DNA of 64,000 nucleotides from an uncultured Lachnospiraceae bacterium (GTDB lineage: Bacteria > Bacillota > Clostridia > Lachnospirales > Lachnospiraceae), in assembly GCA_947246015.1 (NCBI GenBank), contig CAMXQE010000002.1, forward strand, positions 62,001 to 126,000. The letters are read 5' to 3'. The translations under genes were made by a program, and so were the position numbers. Under the pieces are notes generated by a model. It saw nothing but the letters and a program-made list of their open reading frames with translations, searched no databases and had not been told where the DNA came from. Each line of letters starts with the position of its first letter. The stretch's first letter is position 1. Of this stretch, positions 45,080-54,902 are shown piece by piece.

Positions 45080-46556
45080 TGACCGTCTCCCTTATTACAA
45101 ACTGCGGAGAACTATTCATGGTAATATACATCCTGCCAATATACTCTCCTACCAGTCCCAGCATCACCATTGTCATGCCGCCCATGAACACAATCGCCGC
45201 CATCAGTGAACTGAATCCCATAGGTACGTCCGGATTAATGAATTTCTTGATTACCGTATAGATTCCATACAGAAACCCCGCCACTGAACAGGTGCACCCG
45301 ATAGCCGTGGCAATCCGCAGGGGCTTCACACTGAATGCCGTAAAACCGTTAAACCACAACCCCAGCAGTTTTCCCAGCGTATAACCGGAAGTTCCCACTT
45401 CCCTCTCCCTGTGCGTTACCGTTACATTGCTGATCCGCTTCGTTGTCCTGAGCACCAGCCCAATCACATAGGGAAACGCATTGGTATACCGCTTCATTTC
45501 CTCCACCACAAAACGCCTTGCCGCGAAATAACTGGATACATACAAATCTTTCGGTTTTCCCAGCATCACCTTTGCCATTTCCTCATTGACCCGGCTGCCG
45601 AAATTGCGGAACAGAGAATGTTTCTTATGCTCGTACTTCGCATACACCACATCCGAACCCTGCCCGATTCCTTCCAGTAATTTACCGACCTCATCGGCAG
45701 GCGTCTGTCCGTCGTCATCCAGACATACAATAATGTCTCCGCTCACATAATGAAACCCGGCCATCAATGCAGCATGTTGTCCGAAATTTCTCGCCAGGTT
45801 AATCCCTTTGATATGCCCGTCTTCTGCCGCCAGCTTCCTTATTGTCTCAAAGGTGTCATCCGGTGAACAGTCATTCACCAGCACCATTTCATAATCGTAC
45901 GGCTTTCCGCTCTTCCCCAGCTTTTCCATCGTTGTCCTGATTTCTTCCACTACTTTCGGCAATGTAACTTCGGACCGGTAGCAGGGAATCACAAAACTGA
46001 TTTTCTCCCTTTTTTCCTTTTTTCCTTTTGTCAGCGTCATGAAAAACATATCTTTTTTCTCACCGTCCGAGCACTCCACGGCTTCCAGCACGGACTCCCT
46101 GACAAAACCTGCCTGTTCATAACTTCTCACTGCCGCCTCATTATCCGTAAACACGCGGAGTACCAGTTTTTCAAGCCCCATTTCCCCGAACGCATACTCC
46201 ACTGCCAGACGGGCGGTCTCCGAGCCGTAACCTTTTCCCACCGCATCATCCTCACCGATAAAGATGCCATACTCCGCTTCCTTCTTTTCCCTGTCAATAT
46301 CCCGGAAATAAACGCTTCCCACCGGACGCATGGTTTCTTTTTCACATATGATGAGCTGCACCACCCTGCCGGTTTCCACCATGGTATGAATCCAGTTTTC
46401 ATGCACCTTTGGCGTAAATGTCTCCCGATAGATAAAATGACTTCTTACCCGCTCCTTATTCCGCCATGCCACAATATAATCCGTATCCGTATACTCCATC
46501 TGCCGCAGCACTATGTTCTGCCCTGTTATTCTTACTTCCTGCATACCTGCAACCAT
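45057..46556 (-). CDS. GNAT acetyltransferase fused to a GtrB-like GT2
   Basis: The 499 residues comprise two domains. Residues 1-178 form a GNAT acetyltransferase of the PseH/RimJ/WecD-like type: TDYIVAWRNKERVRSHFIYR, a CoA loop around DDAVGKGYGSE at 103-113, and YEQAGF at 146. Residues 185-499 form a polyprenyl-phosphate GT2 with FVIPCYRSE, NDCSPDDTFE, NLARNFGQHAALMAGF and CLDDDGQTP, ending with two helices and VGEYIGRMYI. The GT2 would make a polyprenyl-phosphate sugar; the GNAT domain may acetylate a 4-amino sugar from the WecE-type enzyme at 48474. No frameshift separates the domains. Confidence 0.88.
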   Translation of the reverse strand: MVAGMQEVRITGQNIVLRQMEYTDTDYIVAWRNKERVRSHFIYRETFTPKVHENWIHTMVETGRVVQLIICEKETMRPVGSVYFRDIDREKKEAEYGIFIGEDDAVGKGYGSETARLAVEYAFGEMGLEKLVLRVFTDNEAAVRSYEQAGFVRESVLEAVECSDGEKKDMFFMTLTKGKKEKREKISFVIPCYRSEVTLPKVVEEIRTTMEKLGKSGKPYDYEMVLVNDCSPDDTFETIRKLAAEDGHIKGINLARNFGQHAALMAGFHYVSGDIIVCLDDDGQTPADEVGKLLEGIGQGSDVVYAKYEHKKHSLFRNFGSRVNEEMAKVMLGKPKDLYVSSYFAARRFVVEEMKRYTNAFPYVIGLVLRTTKRISNVTVTHREREVGTSGYTLGKLLGLWFNGFTAFSVKPLRIATAIGCTCSVAGFLYGIYTVIKKFINPDVPMGFSSLMAAIVFMGGMTMVMLGLVGEYIGRMYITMNSSPQFVIRETVNENGREK

Positions 46557-46627
46557 GCCTTTCCCTTACCTTCCGCCATCCGTGCATTCTTCACGGCAGT
46601 CCGCCGCACAGTACTATCCGCACCGCT

Positions 46628-48484
46628 TCATCCCTCATCTGGTAACACTTTTATTTTATATACACCGATTTTGCCGCACACACTGTCTGTCAGTTCCACT
46701 TCCGCATCCACACCCTGGTCCCGGAAATAATCCTCAAAAGCTTCCGTTTCTTTTGACAAGTCAGCCATCATATATACATTTTCCCTGTATAAAAGTGCGT
46801 CCTGCATCGAAACCATCCCAAATGCTTCCAGCTTTTTCCGGTAAGTCGGACTTTTGACCAGCCAGCCCCCCATAAGGTCATAGTTTCTCAGCCTGTTATC
46901 CACATCTTCAAAAACTTTTTCCATATATGGCGTATAATTAGCGCAGGTAAGAATTGTATATACATCCACAAAATAAAAATTATCCGCATGATTCCTGCAA
47001 TATTCCTTCATGCTTCCCGCTGATGCATCCGACCTCGCCTGATGTTCCTCCCCTGCTTTTATAATATTCTGCCGGCACACAATACAGCCGGCAAAAGTAA
47101 CAAGCACCGCAAACAGGAAAACTGCCCCGCTAATCAGATTCCATGCGGTCATCTTCCGGTTTTCCCTCTTTATCCGATTCCCCTCTATCCGATTCCCCTT
47201 TATCTCATTCCCGTTTTTTATACAGGCAGTCTCTGTATGAAGCATTGCGAACAAGATACAGATTTCCATTAAATACAGCGAATGGGTGATACGTTCCGGA
47301 TATCTCCCCCTCATCAAAATAAACATCCACACAGCGCTTCTGACGCTGAACAGGAATATCATGATTCCGGCTCTTTTCATCCACACCGGAAACGCTTTCC
47401 CTGATACTGCCTTTTTACATAATACAAAAAAAACAACCACATACAGAACAGCTGCCAGAAGATTCCATGGATAATCGTTTTTATCCCTTAATTGATACAG
47501 ATATTTTTTTACGGTACTGACCAATACCGAGCGCAGGGATTCTCCCCCCTGCTTCTGCTCTTTCTGATACTCCGCAATCACATCCAGCGTATCTGCATCC
47601 AGTGTATCATCCAATCCAAAATTATACCATTCCAGCAGCATCTGCTGTTCTGCCTGTGTCATTCCCTGACTTTCGTACATCTCTCCATGATTGATATAGG
47701 CCGGCAGACCCTGATAATCATACAATTCTGTACGGCTGTTAAAGAACCTCACGAATTCCTTCCATTCCCCGCTGCCAAACGCCGCCGCATTGATTGCCCA
47801 TGCCGCCAGCATCCCTGCAAAAATGGCTGCGATTACGGTCAAATACTTCTTCACATTCTCTCTTGTAAAAATCTGCTCCTCCAAAGACCACCGGTATACG
47901 CCTCCCACACAGATAAACGGCAGCATCATCAGCAGCATCTCCGTCCGAAGCATATATGACAAAACTGCCAGAAATACAGAAAGGATATTTTTTCTGATAA
48001 ACCGTGCCCCTGATTCTCTCTCCGAAGTCATGAACAAAAATACAGCCGTAACAGCCAGCATGGCACTGACAAGCGTATAATGCAGAAATACCAGATGCCA
48101 TAAATACAATGCCACAAGCCCGATTCCCTCCGCAGCCGCCATTCCCGCTTTTACGCGCGTACTGTGTCCGAACCTTAAACTTCTGTCCACAATCAGCCAA
48201 ATACACCCATACTGGCATAAACAGAGAAAAATGCCGTACACCGGAGCGTTCGGAAATATCCGGTAGCCTAAACTAATCAGGAAACTCAGCGGATAAAGCA
48301 TTTGTATATTATACCCCTCCGGTACTCCCGTATAAACCCCCGACAGAGTATCCTTCATCACCGTATCATCATTCAATTCATAATAATAATCGAACCGGAG
48401 CCCAATAAATAACAGTAAAGCAAACAACAAAGCGGAAGCAAGAATCTGATTTTCATACCGTTTGTAAAAGGCCCTAATCCGCAT
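46628..48484 (-). CDS. Polytopic membrane protein, GT-C-like
   Basis: This 618-residue protein has about eleven helices. The first outer loop contains YYYELNDDTVMKDTLSGVY, with acidic residues as in GT-C or DUF6056-type proteins. A cytoplasmic loop near residues 425-445 is an Asn/Arg/Lys repeat (EIKGNRIEGNRIKRENRK) encoded by three 15-bp units. The C-terminal 150 residues are soluble and outside, with NADNFYFVD-like and YDLMGGWLVKSPTYRKK segments. The start overlaps the WecE-type gene by 11 bp with GGAG seven bases upstream. Function is unknown beyond the inferred sugar transfer. Confidence 0.65.
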   Translation of the reverse strand: MRIRAFYKRYENQILASALLFALLLFIGLRFDYYYELNDDTVMKDTLSGVYTGVPEGYNIQMLYPLSFLISLGYRIFPNAPVYGIFLCLCQYGCIWLIVDRSLRFGHSTRVKAGMAAAEGIGLVALYLWHLVFLHYTLVSAMLAVTAVFLFMTSERESGARFIRKNILSVFLAVLSYMLRTEMLLMMLPFICVGGVYRWSLEEQIFTRENVKKYLTVIAAIFAGMLAAWAINAAAFGSGEWKEFVRFFNSRTELYDYQGLPAYINHGEMYESQGMTQAEQQMLLEWYNFGLDDTLDADTLDVIAEYQKEQKQGGESLRSVLVSTVKKYLYQLRDKNDYPWNLLAAVLYVVVFFVLCKKAVSGKAFPVWMKRAGIMIFLFSVRSAVWMFILMRGRYPERITHSLYLMEICILFAMLHTETACIKNGNEIKGNRIEGNRIKRENRKMTAWNLISGAVFLFAVLVTFAGCIVCRQNIIKAGEEHQARSDASAGSMKEYCRNHADNFYFVDVYTILTCANYTPYMEKVFEDVDNRLRNYDLMGGWLVKSPTYRKKLEAFGMVSMQDALLYRENVYMMADLSKETEAFEDYFRDQGVDAEVELTDSVCGKIGVYKIKVLPDEG

Positions 48485-49607
48485 TATAAAACTCCTTTAC
48501 CTTTCCGGCAATATAATCTGCTTCCTCTTCGGTCAGCTTATAAAACATGGGAAGACGCAGCAGCCTTTCACTTTCCCTCGTCGTATATTTATCTTCCCCG
48601 TGGAACCGTCCGAACTTCATCCCCGCAGGCGCCGAGTGCAGCGGCACATAGTGGAACACCGCCATAATCCCGTTCTCTTTCAGGAAATTTATCAAAGCCG
48701 TCCGTTCCTCCATATCCTTTGTCTTGATATAGAACATATGGGCATTGTGGACACATCCTTCCGGAATAAAAGGAAGCTCTATTTTTCCGGCCTCTGCCAA
48801 AGGAGTCAGCAGTTCCTGATAGCGGTTCCACCTCGCCAGACGAATCTCGTTGATTTCATCCGCCATTTCCAGCTGCGCATACAGATAAGCCGCATTCATA
48901 TCACTGGGAAGATACGAGGAGCCATAGTTCATCCAACGGTACTTGTCCACCTGTCCCCTGTAATATTTGCTCCTGTCCGTCCCTTTCTCCCTAAAGATTT
49001 CCGCATCCTCAATATATTTTTCATTCCGGATTAACAGCGCACCGCCCTCTCCCATACTGTAATTTTTCGTCTCATGAAAACTGAAGCAGCCGAAATCGCC
49101 GATAGTCCCCAGTGCCTTTCCTTTATAAGAGGCCATAATCCCCTGCGCCGCGTCCTCAATCACATACAGGTTGTGTCTTTTTGCGATATCCATAATCTTG
49201 TCCATCTCACATCCTACGCCCGCATAATGGACTACCGCGATTGCCCTGGTTCTTTCCGTAACGGCAGCTTCAATCAGGTTTTCATCTATATTCATCGTAT
49301 CCGGCCGGATATCCACGAATACCGCTTTCGCTCCCCGCAATACAAAGGCATCCGCCGTCGATACGAAGGTATAGGACGGCATGATGACCTCATCCCCTTC
49401 TTTTATGTCCGCCAAAAGTGCCGCCAGTTCCGTAGCATGGGTGCAGGATGTTGTCAGCAGGCACTTTGCAGTGCCGGTTCTTTCTTCAATCCACTGATTA
49501 CACTTTTTCGTAAATTCACCGTCACCGCATATTTTCTGATTTTCTACCGCCTGACGGATATAATCCATTTCTTTTCCCGTAAAGGGGGGGACGTTAAAGT
49601 TTATCAT
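48474..49607 (-). CDS. wecE: dTDP-4-amino-4,6-dideoxygalactose transaminase (WecE/RffA type)
   Basis: This 377-residue DegT-family PLP enzyme matches WecE in length and sequence. It has INFNVPPFTGKEMDYIRQAV, TSCTHATELAALL, MPSYTFVSTADAFVLRGAKA, VIEDAAQGIMASYKGKALGT, and the PLP lysine in FSFHETKNYSMGEGGAL near residue 180. WecE makes dTDP-Fuc4N from dTDP-4-keto-6-deoxyglucose. The dTDP-glucose genes are not in the window. The GNAT domain two genes downstream could then act like WecD. The start at 49607 follows GGAGGAGCAC. Confidence 0.9.
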   Translation of the reverse strand: MINFNVPPFTGKEMDYIRQAVENQKICGDGEFTKKCNQWIEERTGTAKCLLTTSCTHATELAALLADIKEGDEVIMPSYTFVSTADAFVLRGAKAVFVDIRPDTMNIDENLIEAAVTERTRAIAVVHYAGVGCEMDKIMDIAKRHNLYVIEDAAQGIMASYKGKALGTIGDFGCFSFHETKNYSMGEGGALLIRNEKYIEDAEIFREKGTDRSKYYRGQVDKYRWMNYGSSYLPSDMNAAYLYAQLEMADEINEIRLARWNRYQELLTPLAEAGKIELPFIPEGCVHNAHMFYIKTKDMEERTALINFLKENGIMAVFHYVPLHSAPAGMKFGRFHGEDKYTTRESERLLRLPMFYKLTEEEADYIAGKVKEFYNAD

Positions 49608-49622
49608 GTGCTCCTCCATTCC

Positions 49623-51314
49623 TCAGCGCCGTTCTGGTGCCTCATAAATCTGATAATTATTATTTTCAAAAACACATCTATAATGATGGGATTCGATAAA
49701 ATCCAAAATCAAATCCGTCTTTTCTCCCTCCGTAACCGGCTCTCCTGTCTCATGATGCAGGATTACCGCCGGCTCCCACTCCAATTCTGTCAAAGCCCGG
49801 TTCAGCGCACCGTAAGTATTGCTCGGTATCTCCGGCCATGTCGTGAAAATCGCCGACGGAACATCCAATATATAGCTAAGCCCCGGCGCATCTCCCCATA
49901 TCAGTACCGGTTTATCCGTCACTCCGCTCTTTTCGCAAAAATCTATCAAACCGGTCAGGCTCTCCGCATTCTCCGCCGTTGTATACATCCCTTTTAACAC
50001 CTCGCTGTTTTCCACTTTGGAATCCCGTGCATCTCCGTATATTCCGTCACGGAACACATAATTCAGCCCGAACCCCATACCCTGCACAAGTGTCATCAGC
50101 AGAATCAACGCCAAAAATGCCTGCCATGGAAAATGTATGCTCCTCTTCCCTGTTTTTAAAAAAAGGCGGTAACACGCCCAAAGCGTATAAGGCGCAACAA
50201 GGAACAGGTTATTCATATTCTGATAGGTATAGTTGTTGCTCCCAAGCGGCGTTATCAGAAGAATCAGCAGCACTACCGCCGCCGCCATGCGCTCTCTCTT
50301 ATCACCGGATAAATACCCTCCGATTCCTGCCGCTGCACAGAATAGAGACACAATCAGGAACAGCATCATCCACTGAAAAATACAGCCCTCGTTATAATAC
50401 CGCAGGGAAAACATTCCCTGCCCCCAGTAAAAACGCAGCAACACCACTATGCCAAGGCAGTACAGCGTCTTTTTCATCCTTTCATATTGTCCCTTTTTTA
50501 CCAGAAACAGGATAATCCCCGCCGCCGTACAGGGCGCCATGTAAACCATCCACTTCAACCCAACCAGGTAAGCGTCCGCAGTGGCCGAAACCATCCCCCA
50601 TAAAGTATAGTCGGAAGCCTCTTCGGTCATTCCGAACAGACTTTCTACCATGCCGCCGAAAGCCCCCAACCCATATCTTGCCGCAATCAGGAAAAGCACA
50701 CTAAGAAACCCTGCCGCATATCCGGCCAGACAAAGCCCTGTCCTTTTTACCGTCACTCCTATACAATCCCGTTTCAGCCATCCGGCATACCACACCGCAA
50801 GAATCAAGGCAGCCTCCGCCAGATTGGAAAAACGCACCATCACATTCAGTCCCAGGCAGATTCCCGCCAATACATAATAAATACCCCGATCCGTAAACAA
50901 CGCCTGGCACAGAAGCAGACTCCCTGCTGCAAACAGCAGATATGTCAGATAATTATACAGCGTCGTCGTGGGACACCAGCACAACCCTAATGCAATTACC
51001 TCACCGATGAAAACAATCCATGCCGGCATCCACTTTGACAGCACTGCATAACAGAGCAATGCAATTGCCGCCGTCAACAGTCCGGTATATAAATTCATGC
51101 CAAGCAGAGTATCCCCCATGGGCAGCTTCATGAAAAAAGCGCCCGTCACATTAGCCAGATACGTCGCCAGCACCCATGTCACATCCATTTCCCCCATAAA
51201 ACGATAATATCCGAGGGAATATGTGGTATCCGAAATATCAATTCCCTGATTGATGAGCAAGAGCGGAAATATGAGCAACAACAGGGGAAACACAATTCGA
51301 TTTAAACTTTTCAT
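49623..51314 (-). CDS. GT-C-like polytopic membrane protein
   Basis: This 563-residue protein has about twelve helices and a C-terminal soluble domain of about 130 residues. The first outer loop reads LLINQGIDISDTTYSLGYYR, with Asp residues where GT-C enzymes hold their catalytic acid. VMVRFSNLAEAALILAVWYA and TPLGSNNYTYQNMNNLF are other notable parts. A role in moving a polyprenyl-phosphate sugar onto the glycan outside the membrane is inferred. The only ribosome site is GGAATAA, provided by the flank of the structured repeat at 51317. Confidence 0.68.
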   Translation of the reverse strand: MKSLNRIVFPLLLLIFPLLLINQGIDISDTTYSLGYYRFMGEMDVTWVLATYLANVTGAFFMKLPMGDTLLGMNLYTGLLTAAIALLCYAVLSKWMPAWIVFIGEVIALGLCWCPTTTLYNYLTYLLFAAGSLLLCQALFTDRGIYYVLAGICLGLNVMVRFSNLAEAALILAVWYAGWLKRDCIGVTVKRTGLCLAGYAAGFLSVLFLIAARYGLGAFGGMVESLFGMTEEASDYTLWGMVSATADAYLVGLKWMVYMAPCTAAGIILFLVKKGQYERMKKTLYCLGIVVLLRFYWGQGMFSLRYYNEGCIFQWMMLFLIVSLFCAAAGIGGYLSGDKRERMAAAVVLLILLITPLGSNNYTYQNMNNLFLVAPYTLWACYRLFLKTGKRSIHFPWQAFLALILLMTLVQGMGFGLNYVFRDGIYGDARDSKVENSEVLKGMYTTAENAESLTGLIDFCEKSGVTDKPVLIWGDAPGLSYILDVPSAIFTTWPEIPSNTYGALNRALTELEWEPAVILHHETGEPVTEGEKTDLILDFIESHHYRCVFENNNYQIYEAPERR

Positions 51315-51316
51315 TC

Positions 51317-51437
51317 TTATTCCAGTTCCGCAGTCTGCCTTCCAGAACCTCTCTGGTAGAACAAATCATGGCTGCTTTGCATCCATTATTTGTTCTGGCT
51401 CTGTCCGGCATCCTGCTGTTTTATTCCAGTTCTGCAG
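51317..51437. repeat. Diverged copy of the structured intergenic element
   Basis: It fills the gap between the acyltransferase and GT-C genes. On the minus strand it starts AGAACTGGAATAAAACAGCA and ends GCGGAACTGGAATAAG, like the tandem copies at 11813. GGACAG also follows the first arm. The core hairpin (51358-51396) has different arms, AGAACAAAT/ATTTGTTCT plus CCAT/ATGG, so pairing is kept while sequence changes. It starts a few bases after one stop and ends at the next SD. Confidence 0.82.
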
Positions 51438-51441
51438 CGGG

Positions 51442-52575
51442 CTACCAGTATTTATCCAGTTTCTGAATCCAGCCGGCCGGTTTGGTCTGCGCCAGATACC
51501 TGCCGGTAAACCGGAATATGTTCAGCCGCACCACATCCACAAAAGTTCCTGCTATATACACCAGCACCACCGAAACTGCCCAATGACCAAGGAATCCGGC
51601 CAGTCCCGTCTGTGACACCGGTCCTAAAAATTCCTCTATCCATCCCACCCATACATTCCTGATATCAAGATGTTCATGGAACAGATATACACCAAACGTA
51701 AACGCAGACAGCCGGCATATCCGGTCGGCTGTTCTCCCTGCCGGAATCTTTACATATCCAAAGGCGGTAAATAACCCTACCGCTCCCAGCAGACAGAAAA
51801 TATAATTATAATGAAACGGCACTGTCATATAATAGGCCAAAGCTCCTGTCGTTTCATGAACCAGATAGGCGGCAGCTACCGCTGCAAATATAAGCAGTCC
51901 GCAGCCTGCATAACACATCCATGCCCGTTTTGCCGTATTCAATAAGGGAAATCCATATAACCGGATGTAGGCCGCTACCAGATACACACATAAAAACCAG
52001 CCGAAATCATATCCGAAGCGGTCTGTCACGAATTCTGCCGGGATTATGCTTTTCTCCCCGCAAAACCAAAGAAGCAGTCCTGCCAGTGCAATCTGCATCT
52101 GCCGTTTTCCCATATGTTTCACCGCCGCATTCAAAAAGGGCGTGAACAGATAAAGCAATACATAGGAGGTGGCAAACCAGTAATGTTCCGCCTGCAGAGG
52201 AAAAACATACGGAATCAGCTGATACCATCCTGCTTCGCCGCTGAAACTCCCTATTCCCAGCATGACAAGAGGCACGGCCAGCGCATAGAACAGCACCTGT
52301 CCGATCAGCACCAGAATCCGCTTCACCTTAAACCCCGCTTCCACCAGAAAATATCCGCTTATCAATACATATACATTCACCGCAACGATACAGAAAGACT
52401 CAATCAGTGTTCCCAGCACCTGCCTGCCCTGTGCAGCCTCCCCCGGCTCCAAAAGGCTTCCCGTATGGCTTAAATAATGCAATGTAATAACCATAAGCAT
52501 CGACAGGATGCGCAGCAGTTCATAATTTGCCATCCGCTTCTGCCGCCCCGCCGCAGACTGAACCATCTGTCCCAT
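51442..52575 (-). CDS. Acyltransferase family 3 membrane protein
   Basis: This 377-residue protein has about ten helices and matches OafA/WecH-like acyltransferases. It opens RMANYELLRILSMLMVITLH with the conserved Arg and His, then ILISGYFLVEAGFKVKRIL-type cytoplasmic Arg/Lys residues, YWFATSYVLLYLFTPFLN, and LSAFTFGVYLFHEH near residue 285. It would transfer an acetyl or succinyl group to an exported sugar. It differs from the acyltransferase at 3794. GGAGGGAAGGAATCC precedes the ATG. Confidence 0.85.
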   Translation of the reverse strand: MGQMVQSAAGRQKRMANYELLRILSMLMVITLHYLSHTGSLLEPGEAAQGRQVLGTLIESFCIVAVNVYVLISGYFLVEAGFKVKRILVLIGQVLFYALAVPLVMLGIGSFSGEAGWYQLIPYVFPLQAEHYWFATSYVLLYLFTPFLNAAVKHMGKRQMQIALAGLLLWFCGEKSIIPAEFVTDRFGYDFGWFLCVYLVAAYIRLYGFPLLNTAKRAWMCYAGCGLLIFAAVAAAYLVHETTGALAYYMTVPFHYNYIFCLLGAVGLFTAFGYVKIPAGRTADRICRLSAFTFGVYLFHEHLDIRNVWVGWIEEFLGPVSQTGLAGFLGHWAVSVVLVYIAGTFVDVVRLNIFRFTGRYLAQTKPAGWIQKLDKYW

Positions 52576-52639
52576 GGATTCCTTCCCTCCCTATCATCCT
52601 GTCCGGCAGTCATTCCCATATCTTTAAAAATGCCGGCTG

Positions 52640-53089
52640 CTATACTCCCTTTTTCCTGAATACCCAAAGTTTACTGAAAATATAATTAGAGACAATGACC
52701 ACAACGTTACACACCAATTTGGAAATCATGTCGTTGATATGAATCAAATCCACCATCACATACATAATGACCAGCTCCATTACTCCGGTCACAATCCTTG
52801 CGCTGATAAAAGCAGAAAACTCTTTCCAAATCCCCTGTTTATCCACAACCTTACTTTTAAATACAAATGTGCGGTTCGTCCAGTAGGCAAACAGCACCGA
52901 CACAATCCACGCAAAGGCGGTCGCTATCAGCACCAGCACTACCTTTTCGTTATTTGCGCCCAATACCCATGCGGCGGCCGCATAAGCAACCATATTCACA
53001 ACAAATGCCAAAAAACCAAAAAACAGGTAATTCACTGCCTCTTCATACTTCTTATACATATCTATTACAAACTTTATCATATGATTCAC
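52640..53089 (-). CDS. GtrA family membrane protein
   Basis: This protein of about 149 residues has four helices and matches GtrA: EEAVNYLFFGFLAFVVNMVA, AFAWIVSVLFAYWTNRTFVF, FSAFISARIVTGVMELVIMY and VIVSNYIFSKLWVFRKKG. GtrA proteins are thought to flip polyprenyl-phosphate sugars made by GtrB-type GT2s, two of which lie nearby (45057 and 55885). The start is taken as GTG at 53089, three bases after the ABC gene stop, with AAGG five bases upstream; an ATG three codons later is possible. Confidence 0.88.
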   Translation of the reverse strand: MNHMIKFVIDMYKKYEEAVNYLFFGFLAFVVNMVAYAAAAWVLGANNEKVVLVLIATAFAWIVSVLFAYWTNRTFVFKSKVVDKQGIWKEFSAFISARIVTGVMELVIMYVMVDLIHINDMISKLVCNVVVIVSNYIFSKLWVFRKKGV

Positions 53090-53091
53090 TT

Positions 53092-54843
53092 TTACCTTTC
53101 TTTGGACACCTGTCCGTTCTCCACCCGGTATACAATATCGCACTTCTCTATAGTCTGAAGCCTGTGGGCAATGATAATCAGGGTCTTACGCCCATGCAGG
53201 CGGTTGATGGAATCCATAATCGCCGCCTCGGTTTCATTATCCAAAGCCGAGGTAGCCTCGTCCAGCACCAGTACTTCCGGGTCCTCATACAACGCCCTCG
53301 CAATACCGATTCTCTGCCGCTGTCCGCCGGAAATGCGGATTCCCCGCTCCCCGATTCCCGTATCCAGTCCCTCCGGCAGTCCCTTTACGAATTCGTCCAA
53401 TTGAGCCTCTTTCAAAGCCTGCCATACCTTTCCGTCATCTATCTCATCGTCCGCACAGCCGAACGCCACATTCTTGCGTATCGTGGCATCTATCATAAAA
53501 ATCGTCTGCGGAATATAGCCGATATTCTTCAGCCATGACTCATAGTGATTCCTCACCTCTATGCCGTCCGCCAGTATTTCCCCGCTCTGCAAACGCAAAA
53601 GCCCCAGCAGGATATCCACTGCCGTCGTCTTCCCCGCGCCGGAAGTACCCACGATTCCCACTGATTTCCCCACCGGAATACACATTGATGCATGGTCAAA
53701 AATCAGCACATCGCTGTTCGGATACCGGTAAGTAATATCGTTCAGCCGAATCTCTTTCGTAACCGGAAGCTTTTCCACCTGTTTCTTCGTCCGGTATACC
53801 GCTTCATCGTAATTGACATTCTCATCCCGTATTTCTTCCTGAAGGTTGTCCGTCACTCCCATAAAGAAAGGTTCAAAATACGCAATGGACGTCAGATAAT
53901 TATTGATACGGTTCGCACTCGGTATCAGCCGCATCGCCGCAGCAGCCAGCGTAATAAGCTGCGGCATAATATCCGTTACCGGAGTCCCCCATGCCAGCCT
54001 CAGCATCATATAAAGAATCATCCCCGCAATCGCCACTGTCTCGATTAACAGCCTCGGCGTCGCATTGTACAGATTATACCTCTGTACTGCATTCACATAT
54101 CCCGCGCCGCATTTACAATATTCATTAATAAAATAACTCTCCTTATTTGCGACCTTGATTTCCTTAATTCCCATCACCGACTGGTCAATCCATTTATACA
54201 GCCCGCTGTAAAAATCCTGATTTTCCTCTCCTGCCTTCTTCATAACCGGCTTCAAAACGCATTTGATGATAACCAGCACCACAATCAGCAGTACAGCCAC
54301 CGTACAGGTCATAATCACATCCTTATACAGACAGAACATCGTCAGACAGATAAACACAATCATCTCACTGACCAGCTGCAGCAGACTCAGTATTAATCCA
54401 TACATATTATTCACATCTGAAGTAATGCTTCTCTGAATCACGGAGGTATCCGCATTCAGATAATATTCATACGGCCGCTGCATGAAATTAATCATCATTC
54501 TTCTGGAAGTAGCGAACTGGTTGCTGTATACGAACCTAAACTGCATTTTACTCTGAAAAAACAGATAAGAATTTTTCACTGCATACACCAGAATCAAAGC
54601 CCCCAGCATAAACATGGAAAACTGCGTCATGCTTTCCATACCAAGCATATTATAAATATACGCCAGCATCTCATTTTTTTCCAAAATCTCCGGATCGGTA
54701 ATCACCGTCGCCGCCTCAAGAATCAGCCCCACACCCAGCAATTCCAATGCAGCACCTATCAGCATGACGAATATGAGGAATACCATGATTCTCTTTTGCT
54801 TCTTATCCAATAATATCTTTAACTTCTTTAAAATCTTTCCCAT
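53092..54843 (-). CDS. ABC flippase, PglK/MsbA-like
   Basis: This 583-residue half-transporter has six N-terminal helices and a nucleotide-binding domain. The domain has GIVGTSGAGKTTAVDILLGL (Walker A near residue 397), IGYIPQ (Q-loop), IRISGGQRQRIGIARAL (signature near 503), VLVLDEATSALD (Walker B) and IIIAHR (H-loop). The opening AALELLGVGLI and the overall length match PglK, which flips undecaprenyl-pyrophosphate oligosaccharides. As no Wzx is visible, this is the likely flippase. The start at 54843 follows AAGGTAAGGGATGT. Confidence 0.9.
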   Translation of the reverse strand: MGKILKKLKILLDKKQKRIMVFLIFVMLIGAALELLGVGLILEAATVITDPEILEKNEMLAYIYNMLGMESMTQFSMFMLGALILVYAVKNSYLFFQSKMQFRFVYSNQFATSRRMMINFMQRPYEYYLNADTSVIQRSITSDVNNMYGLILSLLQLVSEMIVFICLTMFCLYKDVIMTCTVAVLLIVVLVIIKCVLKPVMKKAGEENQDFYSGLYKWIDQSVMGIKEIKVANKESYFINEYCKCGAGYVNAVQRYNLYNATPRLLIETVAIAGMILYMMLRLAWGTPVTDIMPQLITLAAAAMRLIPSANRINNYLTSIAYFEPFFMGVTDNLQEEIRDENVNYDEAVYRTKKQVEKLPVTKEIRLNDITYRYPNSDVLIFDHASMCIPVGKSVGIVGTSGAGKTTAVDILLGLLRLQSGEILADGIEVRNHYESWLKNIGYIPQTIFMIDATIRKNVAFGCADDEIDDGKVWQALKEAQLDEFVKGLPEGLDTGIGERGIRISGGQRQRIGIARALYEDPEVLVLDEATSALDNETEAAIMDSINRLHGRKTLIIIAHRLQTIEKCDIVYRVENGQVSKER

Positions 54844-54902
54844 ACATCCCTTACCTTCGCCCGCTTTCCTTATCGCTCGCCTGTATAACAAAATATTCCT
54901 TT

